Source: a candidate division KSB1 bacterium (lineage in GTDB: Bacteria; Zhuqueibacterota; JdFR-76; DREG01). Taken from it: a stretch of 16,555 nt of DNA. The translations under genes were made by a program, and so were the position numbers. A model generated the notes under the pieces. That model ran no database searches and had not been told where the DNA came from. It saw nothing but the letters and a program-made list of their open reading frames with translations. Positions 1 to 7,299 of the stretch are shown here, piece by piece; within the stretch, counting starts at the first letter, position 1; every line of letters begins with the position of its first letter. The stretch spans positions 1 through 16,555 of the forward strand of contig JADFJB010000104.1 of assembly GCA_022566355.1 (NCBI GenBank), read 5' to 3'.

Positions 1-753
1 AATGGTGAGTTGAGGTATTTTGCCCCGTTAGCCCGCCGGTAATTTTTAATTTAACTTCCGATAAGATTTTCACTGCATCAAAACTATCCTGCCCAGTTCC
101 CCTAATAGCTCCTGGCTGGACTGCTCATACAATTCCTCAAACGTTTTTCCTGCGGTTTTGGCAATATTTTTAGATCGCCTTAATTGAACGCCAAAATCCT
201 CCAATTTAGAGACTACAAGGGCAGGTGCATCGCCATAAAGGGAACGTGGCATAGCCGAAGTCATGGCCACAGCTCGGAATGGCGTTGCTTCATGGCCCAA
301 CAAACCGACCGCACGATTTAGCCAACCACTGGCAGTGCCTTTGCGAAATGGCGTGCCGGATTCCATGTAATCTTGTGCATCAAAATGAGAACGGGTTTTG
401 TTAGGAGAACCGACGCCGTGAATGATGCCCAATCGTCCTTCTTTAAAAAGTGGAATAAAGGAAGAAAATGCAGGATGAATGCCAAATCCTCCTTCGATTT
501 CGATAAGAGAATTACTGCCTTGATTTACAGACATAGCGAGTCTGGGCCGTAATTTTTTTAATCCGGCATCCGTCAGGGGAGTGACAGCCATTAAGCCATC
601 CATGGCGCCCCTCTGGAAAATATTTACCAGTACTTTCTTTCGTGGGCCAGTGGCAGCATTAGCTGTACGAACCAGGAATTCCGGCATGCCACCCCAGCCG
701 GTTGAAAATAATGCCAAACCCCCGGCTTTTAGAAATGCTCTTCTCGACCACAT
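1..753 (-). pseudogene. DUF1501 family exported protein, 3' partial with two frameshifts
   Basis: The protein begins with a Tat signal: SRRAFLK is at residues 3-9, followed by a hydrophobic stretch and a cleavage region near ANA. I chose the ATG at 751-753 because it puts the twin arginine at the N-terminus and has GGAG upstream; an ATG at 793-795 would add 14 unlikely residues. DUF1501 proteins belong to the alkaline phosphatase/sulfatase-like superfamily and usually exceed 400 residues. Here the frame stops at 70-72 after 227 residues. Homology continues in other frames: QDSFDAVKILSEV in one, then KNYRRANGAKYLNSP in a second. Restoring one base in the CCC run at 92-94 and one in the TTTTT run at 43-47 rebuilds the expected family sequence up to the window edge. 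It lies downstream of the DUF1800 gene, its usual partner, and is probably co-transcribed. The exact function is unknown. Decay and sequencing error cannot be told apart here. Confidence 0.8.
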
Positions 754-790
754 AATATCATTCTCCTTTTCAAAATCACAAATGACAATT

Positions 791-811
791 ATCAATTATC
801 AATTATCAATT
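791..811. repeat. Three tandem copies of heptamer ATCAATT
   Basis: The 7-base unit ATCAATT occurs three times without interruption, preceded by a partial copy (CAATT). It sits in the roughly 155-bp spacer between the DUF1800 stop and the DUF1501 start, just upstream of the DUF1501 ribosome binding site. It may be a slippage-prone tract; no regulatory role can be shown. Confidence 0.6.
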
Positions 812-908
812 TCAAATGAACCAAACTCAGAGTTGCCAAAGTATAGATTTGAAAATTGGTTATTGGAATTTACTGTATTTTGATTTTTGAGATTTGGTCA
901 TTCATCTG

Positions 909-2819
909 TCATCTTCTCTGAAATTCAGGCGATCCTAAAATGATACCCACTACCTGGGCCAATTGCTTTTTGGATTCCTTCTTTGTCGATTTATTTTTCT
1001 CTGCTATATTCGTTTTTCTTTCTTCCATTTCAAATTGTTCTTCACTTTTTTTCGAATGAACCCGGGATTGATTCGCACTTTGACTGACTTTCTCAGCTAG
1101 CTGTGGATTTGCAACCATCGGTTTCAACAAGCGCAAAGTCTCTGTAAGATCCCTTTCCGGCAATAAGAGGTTGGCATATCTTTCCAGGGCGGCTTCGACG
1201 GATTCCGGCTCTCTGTTTTGATTGAGGCCGGCCAAATCGAAGTTTATTCCGCGTATTTCACCCATAGCCAATGCAAGACCAAAATTCATTCGATTGAGTA
1301 ACGAGCCGGTATTCACCCAGGCTTCTGCTTTATCCGGATAACCAGTGGGCGCCTGGTAAGCATAAAGAGGTTGACCCATTTTTGAGATCTGCTCGATCAG
1401 TTGTCGCGGTCGCCAAATTTCCGCATCCAGAGCTCGAATAGCGCTGATTGCAAGTTGAAAAGGCGATTTAATTTTTGACCTTCGCACACTCTTATCCCAG
1501 AATTCAGGAGATTCAACCAGGGTAATCAAAAGTTCCCGGGTATTGCCATCGGTTTCAAGATAGGTTTCGCTTAAACGATCTACTAAAGCTTCAGGTGGAT
1601 TATCGGATACAAAGTACGTGGCTATTTTCCTGGATATGTGTCGAGCCGTTGCCGGATGTTTGGATAACAAGCCTAAAATTCGCTCACCTTCATCCATTCC
1701 TCCACCAGCGGAAAATTTCTCGCCGAGGATTGTTTTTTCTGTAGCATCGTGGGCATCTGCCCGGAAAAGAAATTCTCCCTGCTGTATAAACCCAACTCTT
1801 TTACCCCGCTCCAATCTTCTGTTCATTTGTTCCCGACGCTGACCAGGAGGGAAAACTGTCCAGCCGGTAAACGCCCTGGCAACTTCCACAACATCTTCCT
1901 GGGTATAGCCGCCATCGACGCCAAGTGTATGCAACTCCATTAATTCACGGGCATAGTTCTCGTTTAATCCCCTTCTTCTTCGCCGTTGATTGTTATTGCT
2001 TTGCTGCATTTCGTTTTGCTGTCGATTCGGTTGCCGGTTAAAACGGTTATTGCTCCTTCGTCCCCTCTGCTCTCTAAACTGGTCCATGTTGTAAGCCATC
2101 GTGGTTTTTATTCCTTCGGCTGCAGTAGATTGCGCATTGTCCAGGTAAAGCAGCATGGCGGGATGTTTTGCCGTGGCTTCCAGCAAGTTCTTAAACTCAC
2201 CAAAAACATTGGGCCGAATAGCATCACGTTCATAAGACAATACATAACCACGACATTGATTATCCGTGATGGACACATTAAAATGGTTGAACCAAAAATC
2301 CGTCAGCAATTCAGTAAGCTGATTTTGGCTATACACCGCTCGATACACCTTTTGCGTCAACATCTGACCGATCAATTCACGCTGTGAACGATAACCTTTT
2401 TTCTCATAAATGGACATCACTATTTTCCTGAGTTCCCCGCGATCGCCAGTCAAGTCCATCGAATCTATGATGCCTTCCCGGCGGGCCATATTCAAAATCA
2501 TACCAAATCCAAGATAGGTTGAGGCGATTTCACCCGCAGACATCTCCAGTGTCTTCAGGGGTTGTAAGCGACGCTCTAAAATTGCATCATCAAGATTGCC
2601 ATTTAACTGGGATATAAACCAATTTTCCAGTCCCATTTCAACAACTCGGTCCACATCGCCAATTCTAGGCCCAAAAGTAAATCGATCTAATAAATGTGCG
2701 GCTGCCTGGCGTTCTGTTAATCCTAATTCCCGGTAAGGCATATTTACTTTATTTTCCGTAAAAGCAAGATTGATGGATATACTAAATAGGAGAAAGAATT
2801 GAAACAGTTTTGCTTTCAT
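909..2819 (-). CDS. DUF1800 family exported protein
   Basis: This 636-residue protein starts with a Sec signal peptide (residues 1 to about 21) and matches DUF1800 along its length. Landmarks are DRFTFGPR (45-52), FWFNHFNV (175-182), the ENYARELMELHTLGV block (287-301), GGYTQEDV (303-310) and ARAFTGW (314-320), plus the C-terminal stretch around PTGYPDKAEAW. The biochemical role of DUF1800 is not established. It is typically encoded next to a DUF1501 protein in Planctomycetes, Bacteroidota and related groups, as here, so the two probably act together in the cell envelope. Two features are odd: a low-complexity insert rich in Arg, Asn and Gln at about 246-283, immediately before the conserved ENYARELMELH block, and a charged Lys/Glu-rich segment near the C-terminus (about 588-620). 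GAGG lies upstream of the ATG. The gene appears intact. Confidence 0.9.
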   Translation of the reverse strand: MKAKLFQFFLLFSISINLAFTENKVNMPYRELGLTERQAAAHLLDRFTFGPRIGDVDRVVEMGLENWFISQLNGNLDDAILERRLQPLKTLEMSAGEIASTYLGFGMILNMARREGIIDSMDLTGDRGELRKIVMSIYEKKGYRSQRELIGQMLTQKVYRAVYSQNQLTELLTDFWFNHFNVSITDNQCRGYVLSYERDAIRPNVFGEFKNLLEATAKHPAMLLYLDNAQSTAAEGIKTTMAYNMDQFREQRGRRSNNRFNRQPNRQQNEMQQSNNNQRRRRRGLNENYARELMELHTLGVDGGYTQEDVVEVARAFTGWTVFPPGQRREQMNRRLERGKRVGFIQQGEFLFRADAHDATEKTILGEKFSAGGGMDEGERILGLLSKHPATARHISRKIATYFVSDNPPEALVDRLSETYLETDGNTRELLITLVESPEFWDKSVRRSKIKSPFQLAISAIRALDAEIWRPRQLIEQISKMGQPLYAYQAPTGYPDKAEAWVNTGSLLNRMNFGLALAMGEIRGINFDLAGLNQNREPESVEAALERYANLLLPERDLTETLRLLKPMVANPQLAEKVSQSANQSRVHSKKSEEQFEMEERKTNIAEKNKSTKKESKKQLAQVVGIILGSPEFQRR

Positions 2820-3449
2820 AATTTTTACCTCAAAAACTTAAAAGAAATTTTTTCATATTTGGTCATTTAATACAAGATGAAAATCCATTGGGTTCAATTT
2901 ACAAAGGGCTGAATTAGATAATGTTTAACCAGAACAAATTCAACGCCATAGGGCACTGGCAGCAATAAGAGCCCATCAATCGTTAGTGACTACGCTGAAC
3001 ATTTATTAACCTGATCTATTCATAGCGAAGCTCAAGGTTGCAAACAAAAAATATACTTTAACAAATCTAGATGTTCATTTTTAGACAGGATAAACAGGAT
3101 TATCAGGATAAAAATCCAGTATATCTTGTTAATCCTGTCAAAAAAGAAAAAACAGCTATTAAAAAGTTTGTTCAAAATACAAAGTTTTACGCTGTAATAG
3201 CATAAACCTTATCACTTTCACTTTAAGCTTAAAACCATAACTCATGAATTATCGAAGTTAATGATCGTAAATGAATCTGAGAATATTTGGCTTAAAAAGA
3301 AATTTGCAAATGCACTCTTTTTATAACTACACTCTTCCGGAATATTTCAATAAAATCAATGAACGACTACGCAGTTATAACTCCCATGAAAATTTCATTT
3401 TCTACAATAACTAAATCTCTATGGATAAACAAATAACAAGGAGAGTACA
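2820..3449. other. 630-bp intergenic region between divergent genes
   Basis: This AT-rich region separates the divergent DUF1800 and alpha/beta-hydrolase genes, so promoters for both should lie here; I cannot place a convincing -35/-10 pair. It contains one inverted repeat (3078-3145, listed separately). I see no open reading frame with coding character. Confidence 0.5.
3078..3145. repeat. Interspersed inverted repeat of the ACAGGAT type
   Basis: The left arm at 3084-3098 (GACAGGATAAACAGG) is complementary at 13 of 15 positions to the right arm at 3125-3139 (CTTGTTAATCCTGTC). A/T runs continue the pairing outside (TTTTTA on the left, AAAAAAG on the right). The left arm also contains a short tandem repeat of CAGGAT spaced by 7-9 bases. 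Repeats of this wording are scattered between genes in many environmental bacterial genomes. The hairpin with flanking T/A runs could also terminate transcription. Confidence 0.6.
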
Positions 3450-4985
3450 ATGATTCGTAAATACATTCCTTTCATATTAGCCATCTTTTTTCTGCTAACC
3501 ATTTCATCTACTAATGCTCAACAATCCTCCAATGCCGGAACCTCTAAAACTACTTTTCACAATGCCGTTGCCAGGAGTCCCGAACCCGGCACGATTTTTC
3601 TATACCCTGAGCGTATCAAATTGAAGGAAGGTGGTTTTTTCAACGCCGAACGTGGGATGATGTTTGTGCCTTTAAATCGAGCCAAGCAGAACAGTGATGT
3701 GATTGCTGTCGAGGTTTACCGTTTTAGCAGATCAGAGAAAGCCGATCCGGAAACTCCACCCATTTTCTATTTGCACGGTGGACCCGGTTTTAGCGGACTG
3801 GAGCGACCCCTGGATAGGATGGGAACTTTTGAGAGGCGCTGGCAACCTTTCCTGGATGTTTCAGATGTGGTTGTAGTGAGCCAGCGCGGAATCGGACCGT
3901 CAAAGCCAACCACGATTATCGAAGCTACGACCAAGCCTCAGCTGCCGGATCAGCCCTATGACGATAGCAAAGCGATTGCCGATATCCAGCAAGTACTGGC
4001 TAACGAAAAGGCAGCCTGGGAAGAGCTGGGTTTGGATTTAAGCGGTTTCACGGTAATCGAAGCGGCAGCGGATGTGAACGATGTGCGAAAAGCGTTGGGT
4101 TACGATAAAATTGTGATCTGGGGCGGCAGCTTCGGCTCGCATTGGGGAATGGCCATCATGCGTTATTATCCGGAGACTGTTGAACGCGCGATTCTCCGCG
4201 GCATGGAAGGTCCGGATCATACCTACGATCATCCCGGTCATTTATGGAAGGTTTATGAACGTGTCGCTGCGGAAGCCGAAAAAGCGCCAGCCTTAAAAGG
4301 AAAAATTCCAAAGGGTGGACTGATTGTGGCAATTGAAACCGTGATTGCCCGGGCCGAAAAGAAATCTTTTAAAGTGAAGCCATCCAGTACAAAACTAGAA
4401 ATATTATTTGATGCAGAGTCCATTAAACGATTAGCAAGAGGTTACTCCGGCAGTTTACGCAGTTGGCCTGCGGATGTTATCACCCTGTATAACGGCGATT
4501 TCAGCATGGCTGCCGAACATGTGGTTCGCAGGTATCTCTATGGCGGAAGAAGTTTCCCAACCGCAAGCTATTATATGCTCGACTGCGGTTCCGGCATCAC
4601 GGCAATTCGCCTTGCAGAATACGACTCGGATCCAGCAATGAAAATTCTGGGTAGGATGAACTGGGGATATACAGCCGGTTGTTCGGTCTGGGGAAGTGAC
4701 CTGGGAGATGGATTTCGCAAAAATTTTGAGACCAATATCCCTACGGTTATTGTGCATGGCACCTGGGATACCTCGACTCCTTATGAGAATGCGCTGGAAT
4801 TGGTTCCTTATTTCAAAAATAGTAAATTCATCCCGGTAATCCGTGGACCGCACGGAGCGCTCCAGGCGGCCATGCGGGTGTCCGAATCCTTTAAGCAAGG
4901 CATCATGAAATTTGCAGCAACCGGTGACATGTCCGGATTGCCTGATGAGGTTGACATGCCGCCGGTGGAGTGGGTTGTGCCGTAG
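3450..4985 (+). CDS. Secreted alpha/beta-hydrolase, proline-iminopeptidase/tricorn-interacting-factor type
   Basis: This 511-residue protein has a Sec signal peptide (1 to about 23, ending TNA) and an alpha/beta-hydrolase fold. The oxyanion-hole motif HGGPG is at 109-113, the nucleophile elbow GGSFGS puts the catalytic Ser at 227, the acid is probably Asp440 in HGTWDTSTP, and His468 in GPHGA completes the triad. The HGGPG motif and layout are typical of family S33 aminopeptidases and related secreted peptidases (SlpD/E, tricorn-interacting-factor like), which remove residues or short peptides from N-termini. Esterase activity is possible. The ATG follows AAGGAGA at good spacing. The region between strand and nucleophile and the cap domain (about 255-370) are intact, and there is no sign of decay. 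The exported location suggests extracellular or periplasmic peptide use. The BrnA-like gene 31 bp downstream could share its transcript. Confidence 0.87.
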   Translation: MIRKYIPFILAIFFLLTISSTNAQQSSNAGTSKTTFHNAVARSPEPGTIFLYPERIKLKEGGFFNAERGMMFVPLNRAKQNSDVIAVEVYRFSRSEKADPETPPIFYLHGGPGFSGLERPLDRMGTFERRWQPFLDVSDVVVVSQRGIGPSKPTTIIEATTKPQLPDQPYDDSKAIADIQQVLANEKAAWEELGLDLSGFTVIEAAADVNDVRKALGYDKIVIWGGSFGSHWGMAIMRYYPETVERAILRGMEGPDHTYDHPGHLWKVYERVAAEAEKAPALKGKIPKGGLIVAIETVIARAEKKSFKVKPSSTKLEILFDAESIKRLARGYSGSLRSWPADVITLYNGDFSMAAEHVVRRYLYGGRSFPTASYYMLDCGSGITAIRLAEYDSDPAMKILGRMNWGYTAGCSVWGSDLGDGFRKNFETNIPTVIVHGTWDTSTPYENALELVPYFKNSKFIPVIRGPHGALQAAMRVSESFKQGIMKFAATGDMSGLPDEVDMPPVEWVVP

Positions 4986-5016
4986 ATGAAGAACATGAGT
5001 ATTTACGAGTGAGAAA

Positions 5017-5235
5017 ATGAGAGACCATTACGATTTTTCCAAAATGAAAGGGCGTAAAAATCCCTCCATAAAGTATTTGATGCAACCAGTAACTTTGCAT
5101 CTTGACCCGGATACTATCGCTTATTTCAAGTCGATGGCGGAAGAAACCGGTATTCCTTATCAAAGCCTGATCAATCTTTATCTCCGCGATTGCGCAGTTA
5201 ATAACCGCAAATTACAAATGAAATGGGAATCTTAA
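5017..5235 (+). CDS. brnA: BrnA-like antitoxin (CopG-type), no toxin visible
   Basis: This 72-residue protein carries the N-terminal HYDFSKMKGRKNP signature, then QPVTLHLDPDTIAYFKSM and GIPYQSLINLYLRDCA. This is the ribbon-helix-helix pattern of BrnA-type antitoxins: a beta strand followed by two helices that dimerise and bind operator DNA. In a complete system BrnA neutralises the BrnT ribonuclease, whose gene normally lies immediately upstream and overlaps or abuts brnA. Here the upstream gene is an unrelated secreted hydrolase ending 31 bp before, so this is an orphan antitoxin or a remnant of a lost pair. The ATG is preceded by GAGTGAGAAA, a weak purine-rich binding site. The family call is firm; whether it still regulates anything is unknown. 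Confidence 0.75.
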   Translation: MRDHYDFSKMKGRKNPSIKYLMQPVTLHLDPDTIAYFKSMAEETGIPYQSLINLYLRDCAVNNRKLQMKWES

Positions 5236-5556
5236 CGAAACCGCACTCCAATCGTTGAATTCAGTAACATTCATGTATTTCATAATTTTGTAGAAATTCC
5301 GCTTGTGTAGTGGATTGTGGCCATTAATTACACGAATAGACCTCACGATTGGCTGGCGGCTTACAAAACTGATGGCGCTCAGGTCTTCCGGAATTGCAGA
5401 ATTGCTACGTGCGTCGGCTTCGTCCCTGGGATTCTACCTCAAAGCATTGACCATACCCCAATGTATGATCATTGAAATCGATACAACCTAAATCTTAATT
5501 TGTTATTACTGGTTGAATCAATAATATTTTTTGAGTACAATAAAATTTTTATTAAC
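5236..5556 (+). other. Intergenic region with an unassigned coding scrap (5311-5475)
   Basis: No complete gene is visible. One frame is open from just after a TAG at 5308-5310 to the TGA at 5473-5475 (54 codons). It reads protein-like: NYTNRPHDWLAAYKTDGA, then QVFRNCRIATCVGFVPG. It has no start codon with a ribosome binding site, and the upstream frame is closed. I do not recognise the family. It is most likely the C-terminal scrap of a broken gene, but chance is not excluded. The rest of the stretch is AT-rich with no other structure I can support. Confidence 0.3.
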
Positions 5557-5631
5557 GCGCCAGTAGTTCTAGTGGATCGGAACGATAACCTCCGGAGCTA
5601 TAGGTAGTGGGTTCGATCCCGTCACTCGCTC
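5557..5631 (+). tRNA. Degenerate tRNA-Arg(CCG)-like sequence
   Basis: The region aligns to a tRNA cloverleaf with correct spacing. U8/A9 is TA at 5564-5565. The D stem GTTC/GAAC pairs perfectly (5566-5569, 5580-5583) around a 10-base loop containing GG. The anticodon stem ATAAC/GCTAT (5585-5589, 5597-5601) has one A-C mismatch and closes the loop CTCCGGA, giving anticodon CCG (Arg) at 5592-5594. A 5-base variable loop and the T loop TTCGATC (5612-5618) follow. The T stem (GTGGG/CCGTC) has two mismatches, and the 5' acceptor strand (GCGCCAG) does not pair with the 3' strand (ACTCGCT). No CCA is encoded. It is therefore most likely a pseudo-tRNA or the tail of a tRNA used as an integration site, not a working gene. 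Confidence 0.45.
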
Positions 5632-5681
5632 TAAAAGATAGAGATGTTATTACACCTAAATAAATTTGATAGGGTATCACT

Positions 5682-6830
5682 ATGAAAACAATTCAACTTG
5701 ATAGACAAAATACTCATCAAACTCCAAATGTTCGGAAGGCAGAAGAACTTCTTGCTCACACAGACATCCAACTTAATGGGGATAGACCCTGGGATATTCA
5801 GGTCCACAACCCGGAATTTTATCAAAGGGTCTTGTCAGGAGGGTCTATCGCATTAGGAGAATCTTATATGGATGGTTGGTGGGACTGTGAAGCCCCGGAC
5901 CAGTTTTTCCACAAATTGATTATGGCCAGGTTAGACAGTAAAGTGATACCGCTGTCGTGGAAAATCAATATTTTAAAAACCAAAATTCTTAATATGCAGA
6001 CCAAGTTAAAATCCAGAAAATCAGTTGAGAAGCATTATGAATTTAGTACTGACTTATTTATAAGTTTTTTAGATCCCTATAACCAATATACGTGTGCTTA
6101 TTTCAATGATACTGATGACCTCGATATTGCGCAGGAAAAAAAGTTAGAATTGATTTGTAGAAAACTCATGTTATCTCCGAAAGACAAAGTTTTAGACATA
6201 GGTTGTGGCTGGGGCGGTTTTGCAAAATTTGCGGCGGAAAGATACCAATGCCATGTTACAGGCCTAACAATTTCTGACAAGCAATTGGAATATGCAAAAA
6301 AAATCTGCGACGGACTACCCGTTACGATTATCAAGTCTGACTATCGAGATTATAAAGGTACGCACGACAAGGTACTCGTGTGCGGCATGATTGAGCATGT
6401 GGGATATAAAAATTACAAAACCTTGATGCAAACTGTTAATCATTGCTTGAAGGAAGAGGGCCTGTTTTTATTGCAAACTATTGGGAATAACATTTCGGTC
6501 ACGACAACAGATCCATGGTCTAATAAATACATATTTCAAAACGCAGTGATACCCTCTGCAAAAGATATTACCACAGCCGCAGAAGGATTGTTTGTGCTTA
6601 ACGATTGGCACAGCTTTGGAGCTTTTTATGACAAAACGCTGATGGCATGGCATCGGAATTTTAAGAAAAACTGGAATAGTATCAAAGATAGTTATGATGA
6701 TAGGTTCTATCGTATGTGGACATTTTATCTTCTCAGTTGTGCCGGTAGCTTTCGAAGCAACAAAAGCCAGTTGTGGCAGATTGTGTTCTCGAAAAGAGAA
6801 AGGAAAGCTGGCTACCAAAGCATACGTTGA
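5682..6830 (+). CDS. cfa: Cyclopropane-fatty-acyl-phospholipid synthase
   Basis: This 382-residue protein equals E. coli Cfa in length and matches it end to end. The enzyme transfers a methylene group from S-adenosylmethionine to cis double bonds of membrane phospholipid acyl chains at the cytoplasmic membrane face, making cyclopropane lipids. The N-terminal lipid-binding domain has ALGESYMDGWWD (57-68). SAM motif I LDIGCGWGG is at 171-179. The bicarbonate/active-site residues known from E. coli (C139, E239, H266, I268, Y317) correspond to Cys138, Glu238, Gln265, Ile267 and Tyr316, so the usual His is Gln here. PN in the KYIFPN motif reads QN (286-287). The C-terminus CAGSFRSNKSQLWQIVFSK is complete. 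The gene looks more AT-rich than its neighbours and lies between a tRNA-like sequence and a gene scrap, which hints at acquisition. The ribosome binding site AGGG is weak. Confidence 0.93.
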   Translation: MKTIQLDRQNTHQTPNVRKAEELLAHTDIQLNGDRPWDIQVHNPEFYQRVLSGGSIALGESYMDGWWDCEAPDQFFHKLIMARLDSKVIPLSWKINILKTKILNMQTKLKSRKSVEKHYEFSTDLFISFLDPYNQYTCAYFNDTDDLDIAQEKKLELICRKLMLSPKDKVLDIGCGWGGFAKFAAERYQCHVTGLTISDKQLEYAKKICDGLPVTIIKSDYRDYKGTHDKVLVCGMIEHVGYKNYKTLMQTVNHCLKEEGLFLLQTIGNNISVTTTDPWSNKYIFQNAVIPSAKDITTAAEGLFVLNDWHSFGAFYDKTLMAWHRNFKKNWNSIKDSYDDRFYRMWTFYLLSCAGSFRSNKSQLWQIVFSKRERKAGYQSIR

Positions 6831-6842
6831 TTTTTTCTTTAG

Positions 6843-7006
6843 CAAGCAAAACAGTTTGTTCGTGATTTCAATATTCCTGAGTTCGATGTTACCTATGAGA
6901 ATGGCAAACTTGGCATGGGGTTTTCGCACCCTTCTGAGCTGGTCGGCGATCTGGAACACTGGCAGTATGATACTTTGTAGCTCGCTGGCAAACGCACCCT
7001 ACGTGA
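6843..7006 (+). pseudogene. C-terminal scrap of a serine hydrolase (DUF3471 domain)
   Basis: Frame 6843-6977 encodes QFVRDFNIPEFDVTYENGK and then LGMGFSHPSELVGDLEHWQY. The LVGDLEHWxYDTF wording is typical of the DUF3471 domain at the C-terminus of beta-lactamase-class serine hydrolases. The frame then hits TAG at 6978-6980, but a neighbouring frame continues the family pattern as VARWQTHPT (6977-7003). Adding one T to the TTT run at 6974-6976 would join them as YDTFVARWQ. There is no start codon and the catalytic domain is absent: only 12 bases separate the scrap from the cfa stop codon. It is a remnant of a larger gene truncated from its 5' side. Confidence 0.6.
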
Positions 7007-7299
7007 ATGTATTATGTACCGTACTTATTCTTAAAAATAGGCACTAGCTTTAAGACCATCCTTTCCATAATGAAATCTTATTGTTTGGAAAAGTTATCAT
7101 TTCCGCTTACATTTTCAAATCGAAAAGTATGCATCTTTATGATGAACCAAAAAAGATTGCCATAAAGCTATATAGAAAAGGCACAAAAGATTCTGAGAAA
7201 AAGAAAAAGTTAGAATCTTTGTAAACTTATGTGCCTGCTTTGGGTTCTTAAAGTTCAAAAAATTCTTGTCGATCTGAGGTATAAATCAAGGAGAACAGA
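7007..7299 (+). other. Intergenic region with a short Lys-rich open frame
   Basis: After the DUF3471 scrap the sequence becomes AT-rich. A 31-codon frame at 7129-7224 (starting MHLYDEPKKIAIKLYRKG) is open but lacks a ribosome binding site and a recognisable family. It may be another gene scrap. The last 20 bases hold the AAGGAGA binding site of the phosphoesterase gene. Confidence 0.3.

Noticed and set aside
1618-2387. Several plus-strand open frames of 64-133 codons.
   Set aside because: They lie antisense to the well-supported DUF1800 gene, have no family resemblance or binding sites, and mirror its codon pattern.
4038-4996. Minus-strand frames up to 147 codons within the alpha/beta-hydrolase gene.
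   Set aside because: They are antisense shadows of a gene with a complete catalytic triad and show no protein-like motifs.
4986-5016. A tiny frame MKNMSIYE just before brnA that faintly resembles the C-terminal tail of BrnT toxins.
   Set aside because: Eight codons are too few to assign, and the preceding sequence is the end of the intact hydrolase gene.
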